A stretch of DNA of 32,559 nt from a virus, in IMG/VR virus record IMGVR_UViG_3300037166_000095, positions 1 to 32,559 of that record, one strand, 5' to 3'. A model generated the notes under the pieces. It searched no databases. It was given only the letters and a program-made list of their open reading frames with translations, and had not been told where the DNA came from. This document shows, one piece after another, positions 1 through 10,225 of the stretch. Made by a program: the position numbers and the translations under genes. Within the stretch, counting starts at the first letter, position 1, and every line of letters begins with the position of its first letter.

Positions 1-127
1 GTTCTTTTATGAGCTATTTTTCTTGATTTATCAATAATTTTTTCTATGTTATTATTTATTTTATCACGTTCATCCACTAATGCTTTTTCAATTTTCTTGG
101 ATTCTTTAATATTAGACTTAACCTGTT
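1..127. repeat. Terminal direct repeat, left copy
   Basis: These 127 bases recur exactly as the last 127 bases of the window (32433-32559). A repeat of exactly 127 bp at both ends is what a de Bruijn assembler with k=127 leaves on a circular or circularly permuted molecule. I therefore read it as an assembly overlap rather than a biological terminal repeat. A protein-coding frame runs without interruption through the junction, which supports joining the ends. Confidence 0.95.
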
Positions 128-1757
128 TAGTCTCGCCTTCTGTGATTCCCTTTTCTAATTTCTCTGGATAACCTTTAATATCGTCCTGAATCAAAGAAAT
201 TTCTTGTTGTTTTTCTTTATAAAATGGTGATTCACTGTAAATCTTGCCTTCTTCCTGTGTTTTCTTCCAGAAATTAAATACAGCCTGAGGATAAGTGCCC
301 TCTCCCCTTGCATCTCTTCCCCCTTGCTCAAGGATAAGCTGCTTGTTCTTCATAATGGGCAAAAAACCTGCCGATGTTTTGGTTCCTTCAACATCAGAAA
401 GCCTTCCAAGCTCAACAAGTTCCTTTTGAAATCTATCAAACGCTGGTTTTAAAGCGGCTGCACCTTCATTAACAAATGGGTTTTCATCTTTAGCATTCAT
501 GAAAAGTGATTGAGATACACGGTCTGCGAATTCGCCAGGGGTAAGTTGATCGCTATTCAATTCAGCAATGGCAGCTCTTGCCTTCTTTGCAACCCCCTTC
601 TCAATACCAAGCATCTTATAATAAGCATCTTGATATCCAATGTTGGCAGAGAATGTACTTCTGATAAGCTCGTTCTTCATGGTCTCAACAGATGCGCCGC
701 CGGTTTCACCCTCAAGGTTACCTTTGGTTATCCAGTTATGTTGAATGACATTATTTAAGAACTTGTTCGCTGTTTTATATCTTGAAGCTGCGAGTCTTCC
801 ACCTGGTGTGGTTTCTAATAGCGTACGCCTAACTAATTCTGGGATATCTGCCAATGATTCATCTCGTCTTTTAGTGGCTGCTGCACTTAAAGAAGCGCGT
901 TCGCGCATTGGCTGGTCAGGATCAATCAATGTATCCATTATCTGATTGTATGCAATCTTCTCAGCCTTCGGGTCAATCTGATAAGCCTTTCCAAGCCTAT
1001 TAGCCCCAACCCCTAAAGCGCCGCCCAGTATGCTGCTTGCCGTCACATTCCAAACACTTTCTTGAAACTCTCTTGTGAGCTGGGTATTATGTAGCATCAC
1101 CTCTTGAGCTGATACCGCTGTCGCCGTAGCTAATGCAGGTGATACAAATGCTTTCCCTACCTGCGATAAAGTTTTAGCCTGCTTAAAAATAGCGCCGCCT
1201 GGCATATAATTTGTAAACTCTAAAGGAGATGTATATATTCCAGTCCATAACGCTTGCCAAGGATGCTCCTCAAGTATGGCTTGATTCTTTCTTTCTCTGT
1301 TTAAACGCTCTTCGGTGTCTTTTATTTGTTCAATATTTGTATCAAGAACATAATATTCCAGGTCTGGTAATTGGTCAGGTCTTAAATACTCGGCAGGGTT
1401 AAACTTGTTTAAGTCAACTTCTGCCACATCCCTTGAGCTTCCACGGTTAATCAAAGAGCCAATAGTGTTTTCTCTTTGCATGTATGCCATAAAAACAGAA
1501 CCATCATTGTCAGTTTCAGGCAATCTGTCATCAGCTGGAACAAAGCTATTGAATTTTGGTACAGTTAATATATCAGCATTAAAAGGTGTAAATTCTGGCG
1601 TTACTTCTACAGGCTCAACAAAATCTTTCTCGATGTATGTTTCATCTAATGGTTGAGAATCTGGAATTATTTCAGGCTGTGGCAATGACTCCACTTCATT
1701 GATTTGTTCTACCTCTGTAGGATTCAAAGAATCAAGCACATTGGAATCGTTCATCAT
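1..1757 (-). CDS. Large internal virion protein (T7 gp16-like position), N-terminal part; continues at 32432
   Basis: The open frame runs from 1757 leftward off the window edge. It joins in frame to 32432-30134, giving 1351 residues in the circular genome, close to the size of T7 gp16. The start is ATG-ATG at 1757, about 10 nt after a GGAG, and overlaps the stop of the upstream gene (TGA at 1754-1756). The N-terminal 60 residues are acidic and proline-rich. Alanine/glycine-rich hydrophobic stretches lie near residues 200-215 and 238-250. From about residue 515 the protein becomes a Lys/Glu-rich coiled coil. I see no lytic transglycosylase motif, unlike T7 gp16. Position last among the internal virion genes and before the tail fibre supports an ejection-protein role; this is inferred from synteny and size. 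Confidence 0.8.
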   Translation of the reverse strand, partial: MMNDSNVLDSLNPTEVEQINEVESLPQPEIIPDSQPLDETYIEKDFVEPVEVTPEFTPFNADILTVPKFNSFVPADDRLPETDNDGSVFMAYMQRENTIGSLINRGSSRDVAEVDLNKFNPAEYLRPDQLPDLEYYVLDTNIEQIKDTEERLNRERKNQAILEEHPWQALWTGIYTSPLEFTNYMPGGAIFKQAKTLSQVGKAFVSPALATATAVSAQEVMLHNTQLTREFQESVWNVTASSILGGALGVGANRLGKAYQIDPKAEKIAYNQIMDTLIDPDQPMRERASLSAAATKRRDESLADIPELVRRTLLETTPGGRLAASRYKTANKFLNNVIQHNWITKGNLEGETGGASVETMKNELIRSTFSANIGYQDAYYKMLGIEKGVAKKARAAIAELNSDQLTPGEFADRVSQSLFMNAKDENPFVNEGAAALKPAFDRFQKELVELGRLSDVEGTKTSAGFLPIMKNKQLILEQGGRDARGEGTYPQAVFNFWKKTQEEGKIYSESPFYKEKQQEISLIQDDIKGYPEKLEKGITEGETKQVKSNIKESKKIEKALVDERDKINNNIEKIIDKSRKIAHKR

Positions 1758-4201
1758 TCTGTGCTTTCTCCAAAATAATCACTAAATATCTTTTCGCTTT
1801 CTGGAGCTTTCTTTTGTTCTTCAAATATCATTTCCAAATTGTCTCTGTAACCTTGGTTAGTAAAAAACCATTTATCCTTTAATTCGCTGATTGGCTTATT
1901 TGAAGCATTTTTAATCCGCCTCATTCTTTCGCCTTTGCTCATTTTTTCTAAGAACTTAGGAGCATAAGCATCTAATGGGACGGGTGAGAATGTGGCAGCT
2001 TGATTAGGGCCTCTGCTATCAGATATAGGCTGCAAGAAACCAGACTTATCAATATACCCTAAATCATAAATCGGTCTACCGTTGTCACCATATAGAACAC
2101 GTGGGCCAGATATTAAATAGACTTTTGAAATATGATTACCGACTTTAATTTCAGGCAGCTTCGTAGCATATGCTCCAAAAATATTGGTTTCAACATCATT
2201 TTGTACTTTATCATTTAAAACATTGTTAGCCTGAGACACTGCGGGTAGCGGCCTGTCAACCCATTCTTCAGGATTGAAAGTGCTCATATCAATAGCATCA
2301 GATTCATTTGCCCAGCCTATTGGAGCGCCACCCGCTCCCTTGCCACCATTATCAATAATGTTTTGAAGCGCAACAACAAGCTCATTATCTGTCTCATATT
2401 TTACCGTCGGTATGGCTTCCTCTGGTGGCATGTTGCCAACCTGACCAGGGGGGAAATACTTTGACTCTTTAAATCCCCTCATATTGCGAGCCGTAAGGTC
2501 AACAGCATCATTAAAATCTAGGCCTTGTGCGTAATTTGTTTTTACTTGAGTAACAAATAATCCATAAACTTGTTGGTTTTTATCTGAGTTAGCGCCAAAT
2601 GAACTTTTGAATGCGCTAGGTAATCTGTCTAATGTTGTTTTTCTGTTAAATTCTTTTGTTCGCATCGCGATATAGGGTTCATCAGCATTTAAAATTGTAT
2701 CATTTACTTTCTTAGCTGCAAGTTCGGGCGAAACACCACCTCTAATTAAGCTATTCATCACTATTGCTGCGCGCTCGGCTTCATCTGTAAGCTTTAGCGT
2801 GTTGGGTTGTTGTTGGGTGATTACCATGTCTTGATAAGTCAATGCACCTTGAACCATGGCGATTGGATCGCCGCTTGTTAAAGATGCAGAAACGAGTTTA
2901 TCAAATTCAGCAACATTAGTTTTTAAGCTAAGTCCGCGCACTCCCGACGCGGGTACAGCATTTTCGCCGCCAGTGATAGCATCAGCCATCTGCATAAAAT
3001 TTGCAGGCTGCCCTGTAGCTTCTTCGGTCGCTTTAACGGCTTGAGTGAACATTTCTCCCACAGTCTTTTTATCAATACGCGCACTTTGATTATTCTCAAT
3101 ATCTGTTCTAGCCTGAAAATACTTTGCTTGTGTCTTAGCGGTTGTCGCTTCTTGCTTCTCTAGCGCAGCCTCGTATTGCAAAACCTGCTTATTAGTTAAG
3201 TCATAATCCTGGAAATCAAGGGGACTTGTGACCCAGTTTTCTCGCATGTCACGCTCGAGGCGCAATCCTTCCATTGCATGATGGTCGGCACTTGCTTGCG
3301 CTTGAATGCTCTTAGTAGCAAGAATAGTCTTAGCCACACCATGAGCTTCTGAAACGGTGAGGTTATAGTTCTGAGGATTCGTCACAATATCAGAGAGGAA
3401 TTTATCACCCTGGCCGCGTGATTCATAATCAGCCCATGTTCCCACGGTTAAAGCTTGTCGACCTTCGCTGCCAATCTTCTCTTTCTGATATTGCGCTTCT
3501 GCTGGCGTAATGAAGTTTAGATTCTGGGCGCTTGTTATTAACTTCTCTTTCTCATTAGCAAGGTAGGCTACTTTTAGTTGGTCATTCGCTTGACCAGCCT
3601 CTATGATCTGAGCATTTAATCGTTTCCCAGCAACATCTAATTGTGACGCTACATTAGCACGACCTCTGGCCGCTTCCTTCTCAGCTAATGAAAATTCATC
3701 GTTTCGTGCTGCCGTCGTCAGTTCAATCATTAAGTCATTGCGGTTTGCAGGTTCTGCCGCATCAACATATGCCTTGATGATTTGGTCTGCATTCTGTCTA
3801 TAGCTAGCAGTTATACCAGGCCCCTGGTTTTCTGGCCTACCAAGCATATTGGAATTTTCTTTCAGCGCTTCTTGTGCTTTAAAACTAATGAGCTGCTTAT
3901 CAATCTCATTGTATGATTTGTCGTATGTTCTACCCCATTTTGTGAGACTGAATGGGTTAAAACCACCTTCTGCGGGCGGAATTTCTTCTATAGGTAAATT
4001 CTTTTCAAGCTCAAACTTTTGAAGCCTATCTTCTTGAGCTTCTGCGCCTAGAATACCCTCAGCGATAGGGTCGGTTAACTCTTGCGCAACCGAGTTTAAG
4101 CCAGCAAGGTTTTGTGCCTTTTGCTGAAACACTGTATTGCTTCCACCGCGTAAGCCAAATTCCGGTACTTGCTCAGGTCTGTAATTGATTGGTTTTGGCA
4201 T
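1754..4201 (-). CDS. Internal virion protein (T7 gp15-like position), 815 aa
   Basis: This is a long, mostly helical protein rich in Ala, Gln, Asn and Glu, with no signal peptide or clear membrane segment. It lies between a small gp14-like protein and the 1351-residue gp16-like protein. That order and size match the T7 inner-core/ejection protein gp15 (747 aa in T7). The start at 4201 follows an AGGA that overlaps the stop of the upstream gene, and its stop overlaps the start of the next gene. I recognise no enzymatic motif. Assignment rests on size, composition and gene order, so sequence-level homology to gp15 is not claimed. Confidence 0.7.
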   Translation of the reverse strand: MPKPINYRPEQVPEFGLRGGSNTVFQQKAQNLAGLNSVAQELTDPIAEGILGAEAQEDRLQKFELEKNLPIEEIPPAEGGFNPFSLTKWGRTYDKSYNEIDKQLISFKAQEALKENSNMLGRPENQGPGITASYRQNADQIIKAYVDAAEPANRNDLMIELTTAARNDEFSLAEKEAARGRANVASQLDVAGKRLNAQIIEAGQANDQLKVAYLANEKEKLITSAQNLNFITPAEAQYQKEKIGSEGRQALTVGTWADYESRGQGDKFLSDIVTNPQNYNLTVSEAHGVAKTILATKSIQAQASADHHAMEGLRLERDMRENWVTSPLDFQDYDLTNKQVLQYEAALEKQEATTAKTQAKYFQARTDIENNQSARIDKKTVGEMFTQAVKATEEATGQPANFMQMADAITGGENAVPASGVRGLSLKTNVAEFDKLVSASLTSGDPIAMVQGALTYQDMVITQQQPNTLKLTDEAERAAIVMNSLIRGGVSPELAAKKVNDTILNADEPYIAMRTKEFNRKTTLDRLPSAFKSSFGANSDKNQQVYGLFVTQVKTNYAQGLDFNDAVDLTARNMRGFKESKYFPPGQVGNMPPEEAIPTVKYETDNELVVALQNIIDNGGKGAGGAPIGWANESDAIDMSTFNPEEWVDRPLPAVSQANNVLNDKVQNDVETNIFGAYATKLPEIKVGNHISKVYLISGPRVLYGDNGRPIYDLGYIDKSGFLQPISDSRGPNQAATFSPVPLDAYAPKFLEKMSKGERMRRIKNASNKPISELKDKWFFTNQGYRDNLEMIFEEQKKAPESEKIFSDYFGESTE

Positions 4202-4204
4202 CGC

Positions 4205-4723
4205 TTATCCTAATGGTGTAAATTTACCAGACTGAGTACCGGCTAGATTTGAATCAGGCGCAACAGGTAGCGTCTTATTACCAAACACACCCGCATTATA
4301 TCCCCACGCAGAAGCCCCCAAAATATCCTTGGCAAGTCCCGTGACCGCTCCCATTGTCGTTGTCGACTTCAAAGCTGCGGCTTGTGCTTCCTTGTTTTGT
4401 TTCTGAATATCATTAATGTTGTAGGCTCTATTAATGGCTTCAACATCTCTCGCATAGGAAGATTGTGCTTGTGAACCGAATTGTCGAGCCATACCGGCAC
4501 CCCCACGAGCTGAAGCGGTGGCAACGGATGTGGCCAAGTCTCTTCGATAGGTTTCGGCTTCAACGGCTGCTTTACGCGCAATTTCAAATTCTTGTTGTGC
4601 GTGAGTCAGTGTTGATTCGGCTTTACTGATATTTTCTTGTGCTGCGCCTGCTTTATTTTGACCATAGGCTGAAGCTGCGGCCATGGTGGCTTGCGCTGCG
4701 ATAATTGCGGTACTTGCACCCAT
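4205..4723 (-). CDS. Internal virion protein (T7 gp14-like position), 172 aa
   Basis: A 172-residue Ala-rich helical protein. The N-terminus (MGASTAIIAAQATMAAASAY) is a short hydrophobic, small-residue helix, followed by a Gln/Glu/Ala-rich amphipathic region and a glycine-rich centre. T7 gp14 has similar size and character and forms a channel in the outer membrane during ejection. The gene sits right after tail tubular protein B and before the gp15-like gene, the T7 order. GGAG lies 9 nt before the ATG, next to the stop of the upstream gene. Function is inferred from position and composition. Confidence 0.7.
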   Translation of the reverse strand: MGASTAIIAAQATMAAASAYGQNKAGAAQENISKAESTLTHAQQEFEIARKAAVEAETYRRDLATSVATASARGGAGMARQFGSQAQSSYARDVEAINRAYNINDIQKQNKEAQAAALKSTTTMGAVTGLAKDILGASAWGYNAGVFGNKTLPVAPDSNLAGTQSGKFTPLG

Positions 4724-4725
4724 AT

Positions 4726-7167
4726 TTACATCTCCACGTTATAACCAATTGAGCGGATAGTCATCGGCCCGGGTATTGATTGGCTAATTACTATTTCTTG
4801 CCTTGGCTGCCAATCGCCAGACATCGGATTAATACGGAAAAACCCTTCTTGCGGCTGACCGTGACTATCTAATGTGTATTGCCCATAGTTAATCATAGGC
4901 ACATTCATTTCAGCCGCTGATATATAAAGACTATCAACATAGTCTATCTCAATCTGTTGGATATTTCTTTCAGCAAAAATATTATCACCCTCTTGCGTTG
5001 GTACAAGAATCGGCATAGGTACCAAATAGGGGCGGTACTGAAAGCCTAAATAAAAGGTTTGGCCCTCTAACACTTCATCGACTACTGTATCACCCGATGC
5101 ATCGACAAAGTAAGGGCCATAGGTTGTGCCTTCCCAGATAGCGTATACTTGCTCACCAGCAAGATTTGTGGCACCGGTAACTACACCTGAACTATCGGCG
5201 GATGTGGTTATTTGACTATCCATGTAGGTGTCAAAATCTTGCTGTTCTAAATAAATCCTTGTTCCAAGGTTCATTTGTAAAGCGCTCAACGTAGGTGGCG
5301 TCACCAATGTGGTGTTATTCGTTTGAATACGAATCCAGTATCTTTGGTAGATGTTATTTTGGCTATCAAAGATATCAGATGGTGCCCAATCAAGGGTATC
5401 AGTGAAGCCCCATGTGATGGTTCCATTGCCTGTAAAGCCACCTGTTGTATCAGTTGCGGTAAAGTTATTCCAGTTACCGTTTCCGTCAAGGTATTCATAG
5501 GTTAAATCCACATCAGCGGAAGCATTAACGCTTAGGGTGATATTGAGTCCTGTGTAAGGCATGTTATGGCCAATGAGTAGGTAACCGCCGACCACCAAAA
5601 ATATTTGTTGAGGTAAGATAGCTTGGATTGCTTGGAACCCATCCATGTTTGCATCAGTGTTATAAACAAAATCTGGCGTATCATTATAGGTTGAGCCAGT
5701 GTTAACTTGTCGTTGCACGATAGTTTGGCATAGGCTCTTAAGTCCCATAACCTGTCTAAAATATCCACGCGTGTTTCTAAGGCTCCATGCATTGACGACC
5801 TCATCCTCAAGAGTGGAGAGCATAAGCATTGTGCCATCTTCTTGGGTGGCAAAGAGGAATTTACCGGCTATGTTCCCAGGCAACCACGCACCCATCGAGT
5901 TTATAACTTGAATCAAGTGCGTGGATAGCAGTGCGCCTGGGAGACTGTTTATCTTCGCTTTGTAGGTATCATAATACACTTTGACAATATTTTGTCTATC
6001 AGGCGAAGTATGAAAAATCTGGTTATCTATGTTCACGCTTGGTATGTATGAGCTGCCATCGCCGCCTTGAGGGGGTGCGTAGAAGTCGTTAACGTTGATG
6101 ATGTTTTCGGTTAGTGCATTGGTGGCGTACATCCTTGTAGCGCCGAAGATAATGAACGCATCATCACCGGCGAAGTCTTCGACGGCATCATTTCCTTTGT
6201 AGCCTAGGGCGTATGTGAAGCCTGCTGTGGCGTCATTATCTGAGTCATCGAAGTTATCGTAAACGCCGATGACTGAGAAGGCCATGACATTATTGATGAC
6301 GAGTGAGCGACCCATGACAAGGCGGTTAGTGTAGTAGAGGGCGCGAGCTGGCCAGCCTCTGTTTGCACCTGCGGGAGAGCCGCCGCCAGATGTCCACATT
6401 CTTTCATTGAGTGAAGAGACGGTGCCAAGGATGGCTGCTGTGCTAGTGAAGTCTTCTTGGGTTGTGACTGTCGCCACGGTAGTACTTGACACGGCATTGA
6501 TACGCGCGATCCCACCGCCCCCCACAAACAAACCCCCAACGTGATTGGCGGTATATATAGCGCTTGATGCGGTTAATGTTACTGAGCCGGTGGTTCCGCT
6601 TGGCGTGAAGGTGAATCCTGCAACACGATATTGTGTTCCGCCTAATACTGTGTAGTCGAATACTGGGTAGGTCGAGAAGTTGAAAACAGAAAATGTCCAT
6701 GAACCGGCGCTCCCATTGTTGACCAATTGATGGGTTTGAATGTTTTCGTTGAGGAACAGCACTCTATCTTGACCAACGCAGAAGTCAATGTGAGGGATAT
6801 CAGCAACTGAATAAACAGAAGCTGGTACAGAAGCCACGAGAGCGCCTGCAAAATAGATGTCCAGCGCAACCGTGCTAGTTGTGTCAGGGCGCATGATAAT
6901 AGTATATTCAATCCCATCTTCAGCATTGTATTCAAATATGACACCACTTACTTTCGTGTAGTCTGTAATCGGAACCGGTGGCATGGCTGTTCTATCCATA
7001 ACCACGTCTATATATTGCGACCCAGGAGCAAGGCGGGCGGCACCTGTCCAAAGGGAAACAAGGTTACGCATTTTGCGCGCACCTTTGGCGTAAACGTCGA
7101 CATCATAACGCGCTAGTAGTGTTGGGTCTAGTTCGCCCTTTGTGAAGCAGTTTTGGGTTATCCTCAT
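4726..7167 (-). CDS. Tail tubular protein B (T7 gp12-like), 813 aa
   Basis: The protein forms the nozzle of a podovirus tail. The N-terminus carries the pattern typical of the family: a GELDPTLLARYDVDVY stretch at residues 12-27, then a conserved Asn, then G-A-A-R-L-A-P-G near residue 45. The length of 813 residues fits gp12 relatives (about 800). The rest is beta-rich with many Gly, Thr and Asn. Its ATG overlaps the stop of tail tubular protein A by one base (TAATG), so the two are probably translationally coupled, as expected for proteins that assemble together. Confidence 0.88.
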   Translation of the reverse strand: MRITQNCFTKGELDPTLLARYDVDVYAKGARKMRNLVSLWTGAARLAPGSQYIDVVMDRTAMPPVPITDYTKVSGVIFEYNAEDGIEYTIIMRPDTTSTVALDIYFAGALVASVPASVYSVADIPHIDFCVGQDRVLFLNENIQTHQLVNNGSAGSWTFSVFNFSTYPVFDYTVLGGTQYRVAGFTFTPSGTTGSVTLTASSAIYTANHVGGLFVGGGGIARINAVSSTTVATVTTQEDFTSTAAILGTVSSLNERMWTSGGGSPAGANRGWPARALYYTNRLVMGRSLVINNVMAFSVIGVYDNFDDSDNDATAGFTYALGYKGNDAVEDFAGDDAFIIFGATRMYATNALTENIINVNDFYAPPQGGDGSSYIPSVNIDNQIFHTSPDRQNIVKVYYDTYKAKINSLPGALLSTHLIQVINSMGAWLPGNIAGKFLFATQEDGTMLMLSTLEDEVVNAWSLRNTRGYFRQVMGLKSLCQTIVQRQVNTGSTYNDTPDFVYNTDANMDGFQAIQAILPQQIFLVVGGYLLIGHNMPYTGLNITLSVNASADVDLTYEYLDGNGNWNNFTATDTTGGFTGNGTITWGFTDTLDWAPSDIFDSQNNIYQRYWIRIQTNNTTLVTPPTLSALQMNLGTRIYLEQQDFDTYMDSQITTSADSSGVVTGATNLAGEQVYAIWEGTTYGPYFVDASGDTVVDEVLEGQTFYLGFQYRPYLVPMPILVPTQEGDNIFAERNIQQIEIDYVDSLYISAAEMNVPMINYGQYTLDSHGQPQEGFFRINPMSGDWQPRQEIVISQSIPGPMTIRSIGYNVEM

Positions 7168-7781
7168 TAGGTGCCACCTTCAAAACGGATATCCCACCAT
7201 GGTTTGTGGATGAATGGGCGGCCAGGTGTGGATTGAGCATCAGCAAAGTTTGCACGTGATTCCCAGTGTTTTTTCTGTGCGCTTATTTGGGCATATTTGT
7301 TTGGGGTTGTTACAGACATGGCTATTTGTTCAGCGAGTGCATAGGCCATGTAGAACTTAAAGCACGGATCCCACTTCGTCACCGGCACATATCTTAAGTA
7401 CTTCAAGATGATTGGGCTATTTCCTGTGAGTAGGATTTCATCACCCCAAACCGCATAAAGGACAAAGGGGAAGGTGGAATTAAGGATAAGCATATCACCA
7501 GGAAGTTTAGCTTTATAAATCCACGAATCCCATTGCTCGGGTGGCGGAATCATTTCAAAGATAGAGATTTGTTGCGTATGCTGAGCAAAGCGCCAACGGT
7601 TTGAGCCTAATTCAGCGGCTACTAAAGCGCCGTAGATGTTAGCGGCTGCTTCTGATAAGCGATTACCTGTTTCATTGATATTGATGTTTAGTTGTGAGCA
7701 AAAGGTTCCGGCGAGCTGAATGATTTCAGCATCGGTCATTGGTGCGCCGTAGACTTGCTGGATTGGGTTTGGTAATGACAT
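7167..7781 (-). CDS. Tail tubular protein A (T7 gp11-like adaptor), 204 aa
   Basis: This is the adaptor ring between portal and nozzle. Family features visible are an N-terminal helical region with an N-x-x-L-x-E-A motif, then N-R-W-R-F-A, then W-D-S-W-I-Y-K-A-K-L-P-G-D-M near residue 85-98, and a C-terminal helix with A-L-A-E-Q-I-A-M-S-V. The length of 204 residues is usual (T7 gp11 has 196). The start at 7781 lies 7 nt after GGGG. It sits directly upstream of tail tubular protein B, the conserved order in T7-like phages. Confidence 0.88.
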   Translation of the reverse strand: MSLPNPIQQVYGAPMTDAEIIQLAGTFCSQLNININETGNRLSEAAANIYGALVAAELGSNRWRFAQHTQQISIFEMIPPPEQWDSWIYKAKLPGDMLILNSTFPFVLYAVWGDEILLTGNSPIILKYLRYVPVTKWDPCFKFYMAYALAEQIAMSVTTPNKYAQISAQKKHWESRANFADAQSTPGRPFIHKPWWDIRFEGGT

Positions 7782-7790
7782 TGCTTACCC

Positions 7791-10178
7791 CTATGTTACT
7801 CTTGCATAAACGACAGTCATTAAGACTTCGCCAGAAGTGTAATCTGTTGTGCCGCCGGTATATTCCCAATAAACGCCATTATTGCCCGTTCCAGTAGGCG
7901 TGGATATGGCGGCGCTCGCTGGGAAAGGAACTGAAGCGCTACCCCAATTCTCATTGTTGGGCAAGCTTAATAAGGTTGCAGCTAATATTTCTGTGTAGAT
8001 TGTGATTCCATCGGTGAGAATTAAATCTCGATCGCCACCTGCAAAATTTGTACCACCAAAATTCAAATATATATTGCTAATCGTGTATTGGGCTGATGGC
8101 ACAGAAGTCGTGATTGTTAATACTTTTCCTGCCGACGCTAGCGCTGAAAATGTGCAGTTTGCATTGATAGTGGACAAAATTGCACCTTGTCCGTCATTAT
8201 TGGCCGCCCCATAAATTGTTGAACCCGCAAAGCCAACAACCGCACATGTTCCATCATTTGTTATAGTGGCGGCGCTTCCTGACAATAGATTTATGCTTGC
8301 ACCTGTGGTCAAGTTTGCAAAAGGGGGAGCCAAGCTATAAAGATACACACCGCTTGAGTTAGAAGCAGTAATAGCGGATGAGTTTACACCATAACATAAA
8401 AATGTTGCTAATCCGCCTGTTACGCTTGTGGCTCCCAGACTCAAGCAGGATATGCTAGAGAACCCTGCGCCTTGATTAAACGAATTGATAAATTGTGAAT
8501 TAATAACTGTATTATTAGCTTCATTGTTGAATGTTTCTATTGTTGGAATATTGAATGTGCTGTTATCACCTTCACAGGTTATTGAAAAGTAGTTAAATGC
8601 TGTAAGAGTAACCTGATCATTCGGCTGAATAGTGAAGTTACCGTTAAAGCTTGCATCTAATGACGGCGCATTGATGACCAGTTTTTGCCCTGCTCCTGTT
8701 GTTAAGATAGCTTCTGAGTTCACATTATCGTAATCGTTAGCCTGAATTAATGTTGGAACAGTAGTTGCATTGGTTATTGTTTGCTGGATTGTAAGTAATG
8801 GAGTTTCTATTGATGTGCCTAATGAGGAGTCGTTACCGGCTGTGCTTCTCCAAATTGTAGAAGGATATGCAAAAGGTGTAAACCCTCCGCCACCTGGTTG
8901 CCAAGTAACTGTTCCTGCGCCGTCTGTTTGCAAGAAGTAATTAGCAGTCCCATCAACCAATGGCAATGCGTATGCAGCCCCAGAAGTACTTCCAGGCCCT
9001 ACGCCCGCCGTACCCATCAATACACCACCCACATTCCCATTTATCGTCCCTGTGTTGGATACAATGCATGACGCAGGAGGCACAGTGGTATTCAAATTTA
9101 AAGAACCGGCATTTGTAATTCCGTTGGCATAGGGCGCATTGATAAATGCTGTCATTGTATTATCAAGATTGATTCCATCCAGCTCATTGCAATCTAATAG
9201 AACCGCACCACCACCCGTATGGAATCCCGTATATTGGTTTAATCTCGCGTAAACCGTACCCGTTGATGTAGAAGTGACATTCATATTTCCGCCAGAAATA
9301 AGACTGTTTGAACTAGAGTTGCTCACGAAAGCGTCTACGTACAATGCCTCTAGGATTACTTCATCACCAGCAGCTTGCGTAATACTTCCCTGAAACGATG
9401 TACCAGGGGCAGAAATATTTATCGTATAACCCAACCCAGGAGTTACGATAGTTTCATTATTGCTTCCGTTAGCATCAACAACATAAATAATAACCGGCGC
9501 ACCTGATGCGATTAAATTAATTGCAGCTTGTACCGTAGCTAAAGGCGTCTCAATGCTGGTTCCGGCATTAGAGTCGTTGCCATTTGCTTGTGATACCCAG
9601 AAAGCTTGTTCATAAGCAAAAGACGACCCACCACTTCCATCTGCTGCCGCTGTTATTCTTCCATAGGCATCAACCGTTAAATTAGTACTTGTGTACGAGC
9701 CAGGAGTCACGGCACTCGTGGCAACATCAGCGCTTAAAGCTCCGCCAGAAACTGATCCAGTTAGCCCTGCACCCAGAGTTACTCCATTGAATTGTAGTGT
9801 AGATCCAGACTGATTCGCATATATTGGAAACGTACCACCTAAAGAGGTAGCCCCCGTTATAGTGCCAGAACCCCCACCAGATTGCGCAACAACCGTCACA
9901 TTTCCCGTAACAGAAGTAACAACAAAAACACCTGTAGCATCATTACCGTTTATTTGAATTATATCGTTAACTGCCAATTGCCCCGTGGTTCCTGTTGAGC
10001 CAGCCGCAAATACAGCATCAAGTGTAACCTGGGCAGCATTAAAATATCCGCTTGCCGATATAGTAGCCAATGATTCGTTGGAACCTAATACAGCCGTTCC
10101 GTTGTATACCCATAACTTGCCAGCATCAATATTGCCTGAACTGGAATTTCTCGCTAAATATTGAATATTAAATGGCAT
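7791..10178 (-). CDS. Capsid-associated fibre protein with two beta-helix-like repeats, 795 aa
   Basis: The start at 10178 (MPFNIQYLARNSSSG) is chosen because an AGGA lies about 9 nt upstream and because the N-terminus then aligns with the next upstream gene: 40 of the first 50 residues are identical. Residues 1-100 are this shared, probably particle-binding domain. Residues 165-184 hold a fibre linker (LTVDAYGRITAA). Residues 193 to about 360 and 442 to about 650 are two copies of a beta-rich domain. Each opens with W-x-S-x-x-G-N-D-S-x-x-G-T-S-I-E-T-P-L and resembles right-handed beta-helix (pectin-lyase-like) domains. The gene lies just after capsid, so a head fibre or capsid-bound adhesin is likely. 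Depolymerase activity is possible but no catalytic site is visible. Confidence 0.65.
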   Translation of the reverse strand: MPFNIQYLARNSSSGNIDAGKLWVYNGTAVLGSNESLATISASGYFNAAQVTLDAVFAAGSTGTTGQLAVNDIIQINGNDATGVFVVTSVTGNVTVVAQSGGGSGTITGATSLGGTFPIYANQSGSTLQFNGVTLGAGLTGSVSGGALSADVATSAVTPGSYTSTNLTVDAYGRITAAADGSGGSSFAYEQAFWVSQANGNDSNAGTSIETPLATVQAAINLIASGAPVIIYVVDANGSNNETIVTPGLGYTINISAPGTSFQGSITQAAGDEVILEALYVDAFVSNSSSNSLISGGNMNVTSTSTGTVYARLNQYTGFHTGGGAVLLDCNELDGINLDNTMTAFINAPYANGITNAGSLNLNTTVPPASCIVSNTGTINGNVGGVLMGTAGVGPGSTSGAAYALPLVDGTANYFLQTDGAGTVTWQPGGGGFTPFAYPSTIWRSTAGNDSSLGTSIETPLLTIQQTITNATTVPTLIQANDYDNVNSEAILTTGAGQKLVINAPSLDASFNGNFTIQPNDQVTLTAFNYFSITCEGDNSTFNIPTIETFNNEANNTVINSQFINSFNQGAGFSSISCLSLGATSVTGGLATFLCYGVNSSAITASNSSGVYLYSLAPPFANLTTGASINLLSGSAATITNDGTCAVVGFAGSTIYGAANNDGQGAILSTINANCTFSALASAGKVLTITTSVPSAQYTISNIYLNFGGTNFAGGDRDLILTDGITIYTEILAATLLSLPNNENWGSASVPFPASAAISTPTGTGNNGVYWEYTGGTTDYTSGEVLMTVVYARVT

Positions 10179-10202
10179 TATGGAAATCCTTTTGTTATGA
10201 AG

Positions 10203-10225
10203 AAGGGGGCGATGGATACCCCCTT
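10203..10225 (-). terminator. GC-rich hairpin between the two fibre genes
   Basis: A perfect 7-bp stem, AAGGGGG / CCCCCTT, with a 9-nt loop lies in the gap between the 336-aa and 795-aa fibre genes. On the transcribed (minus) strand the stem is followed by CTTCTTCAT, only weakly T-rich. It may be an attenuator or an mRNA-processing or stabilising hairpin rather than a strong terminator. Confidence 0.45.
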
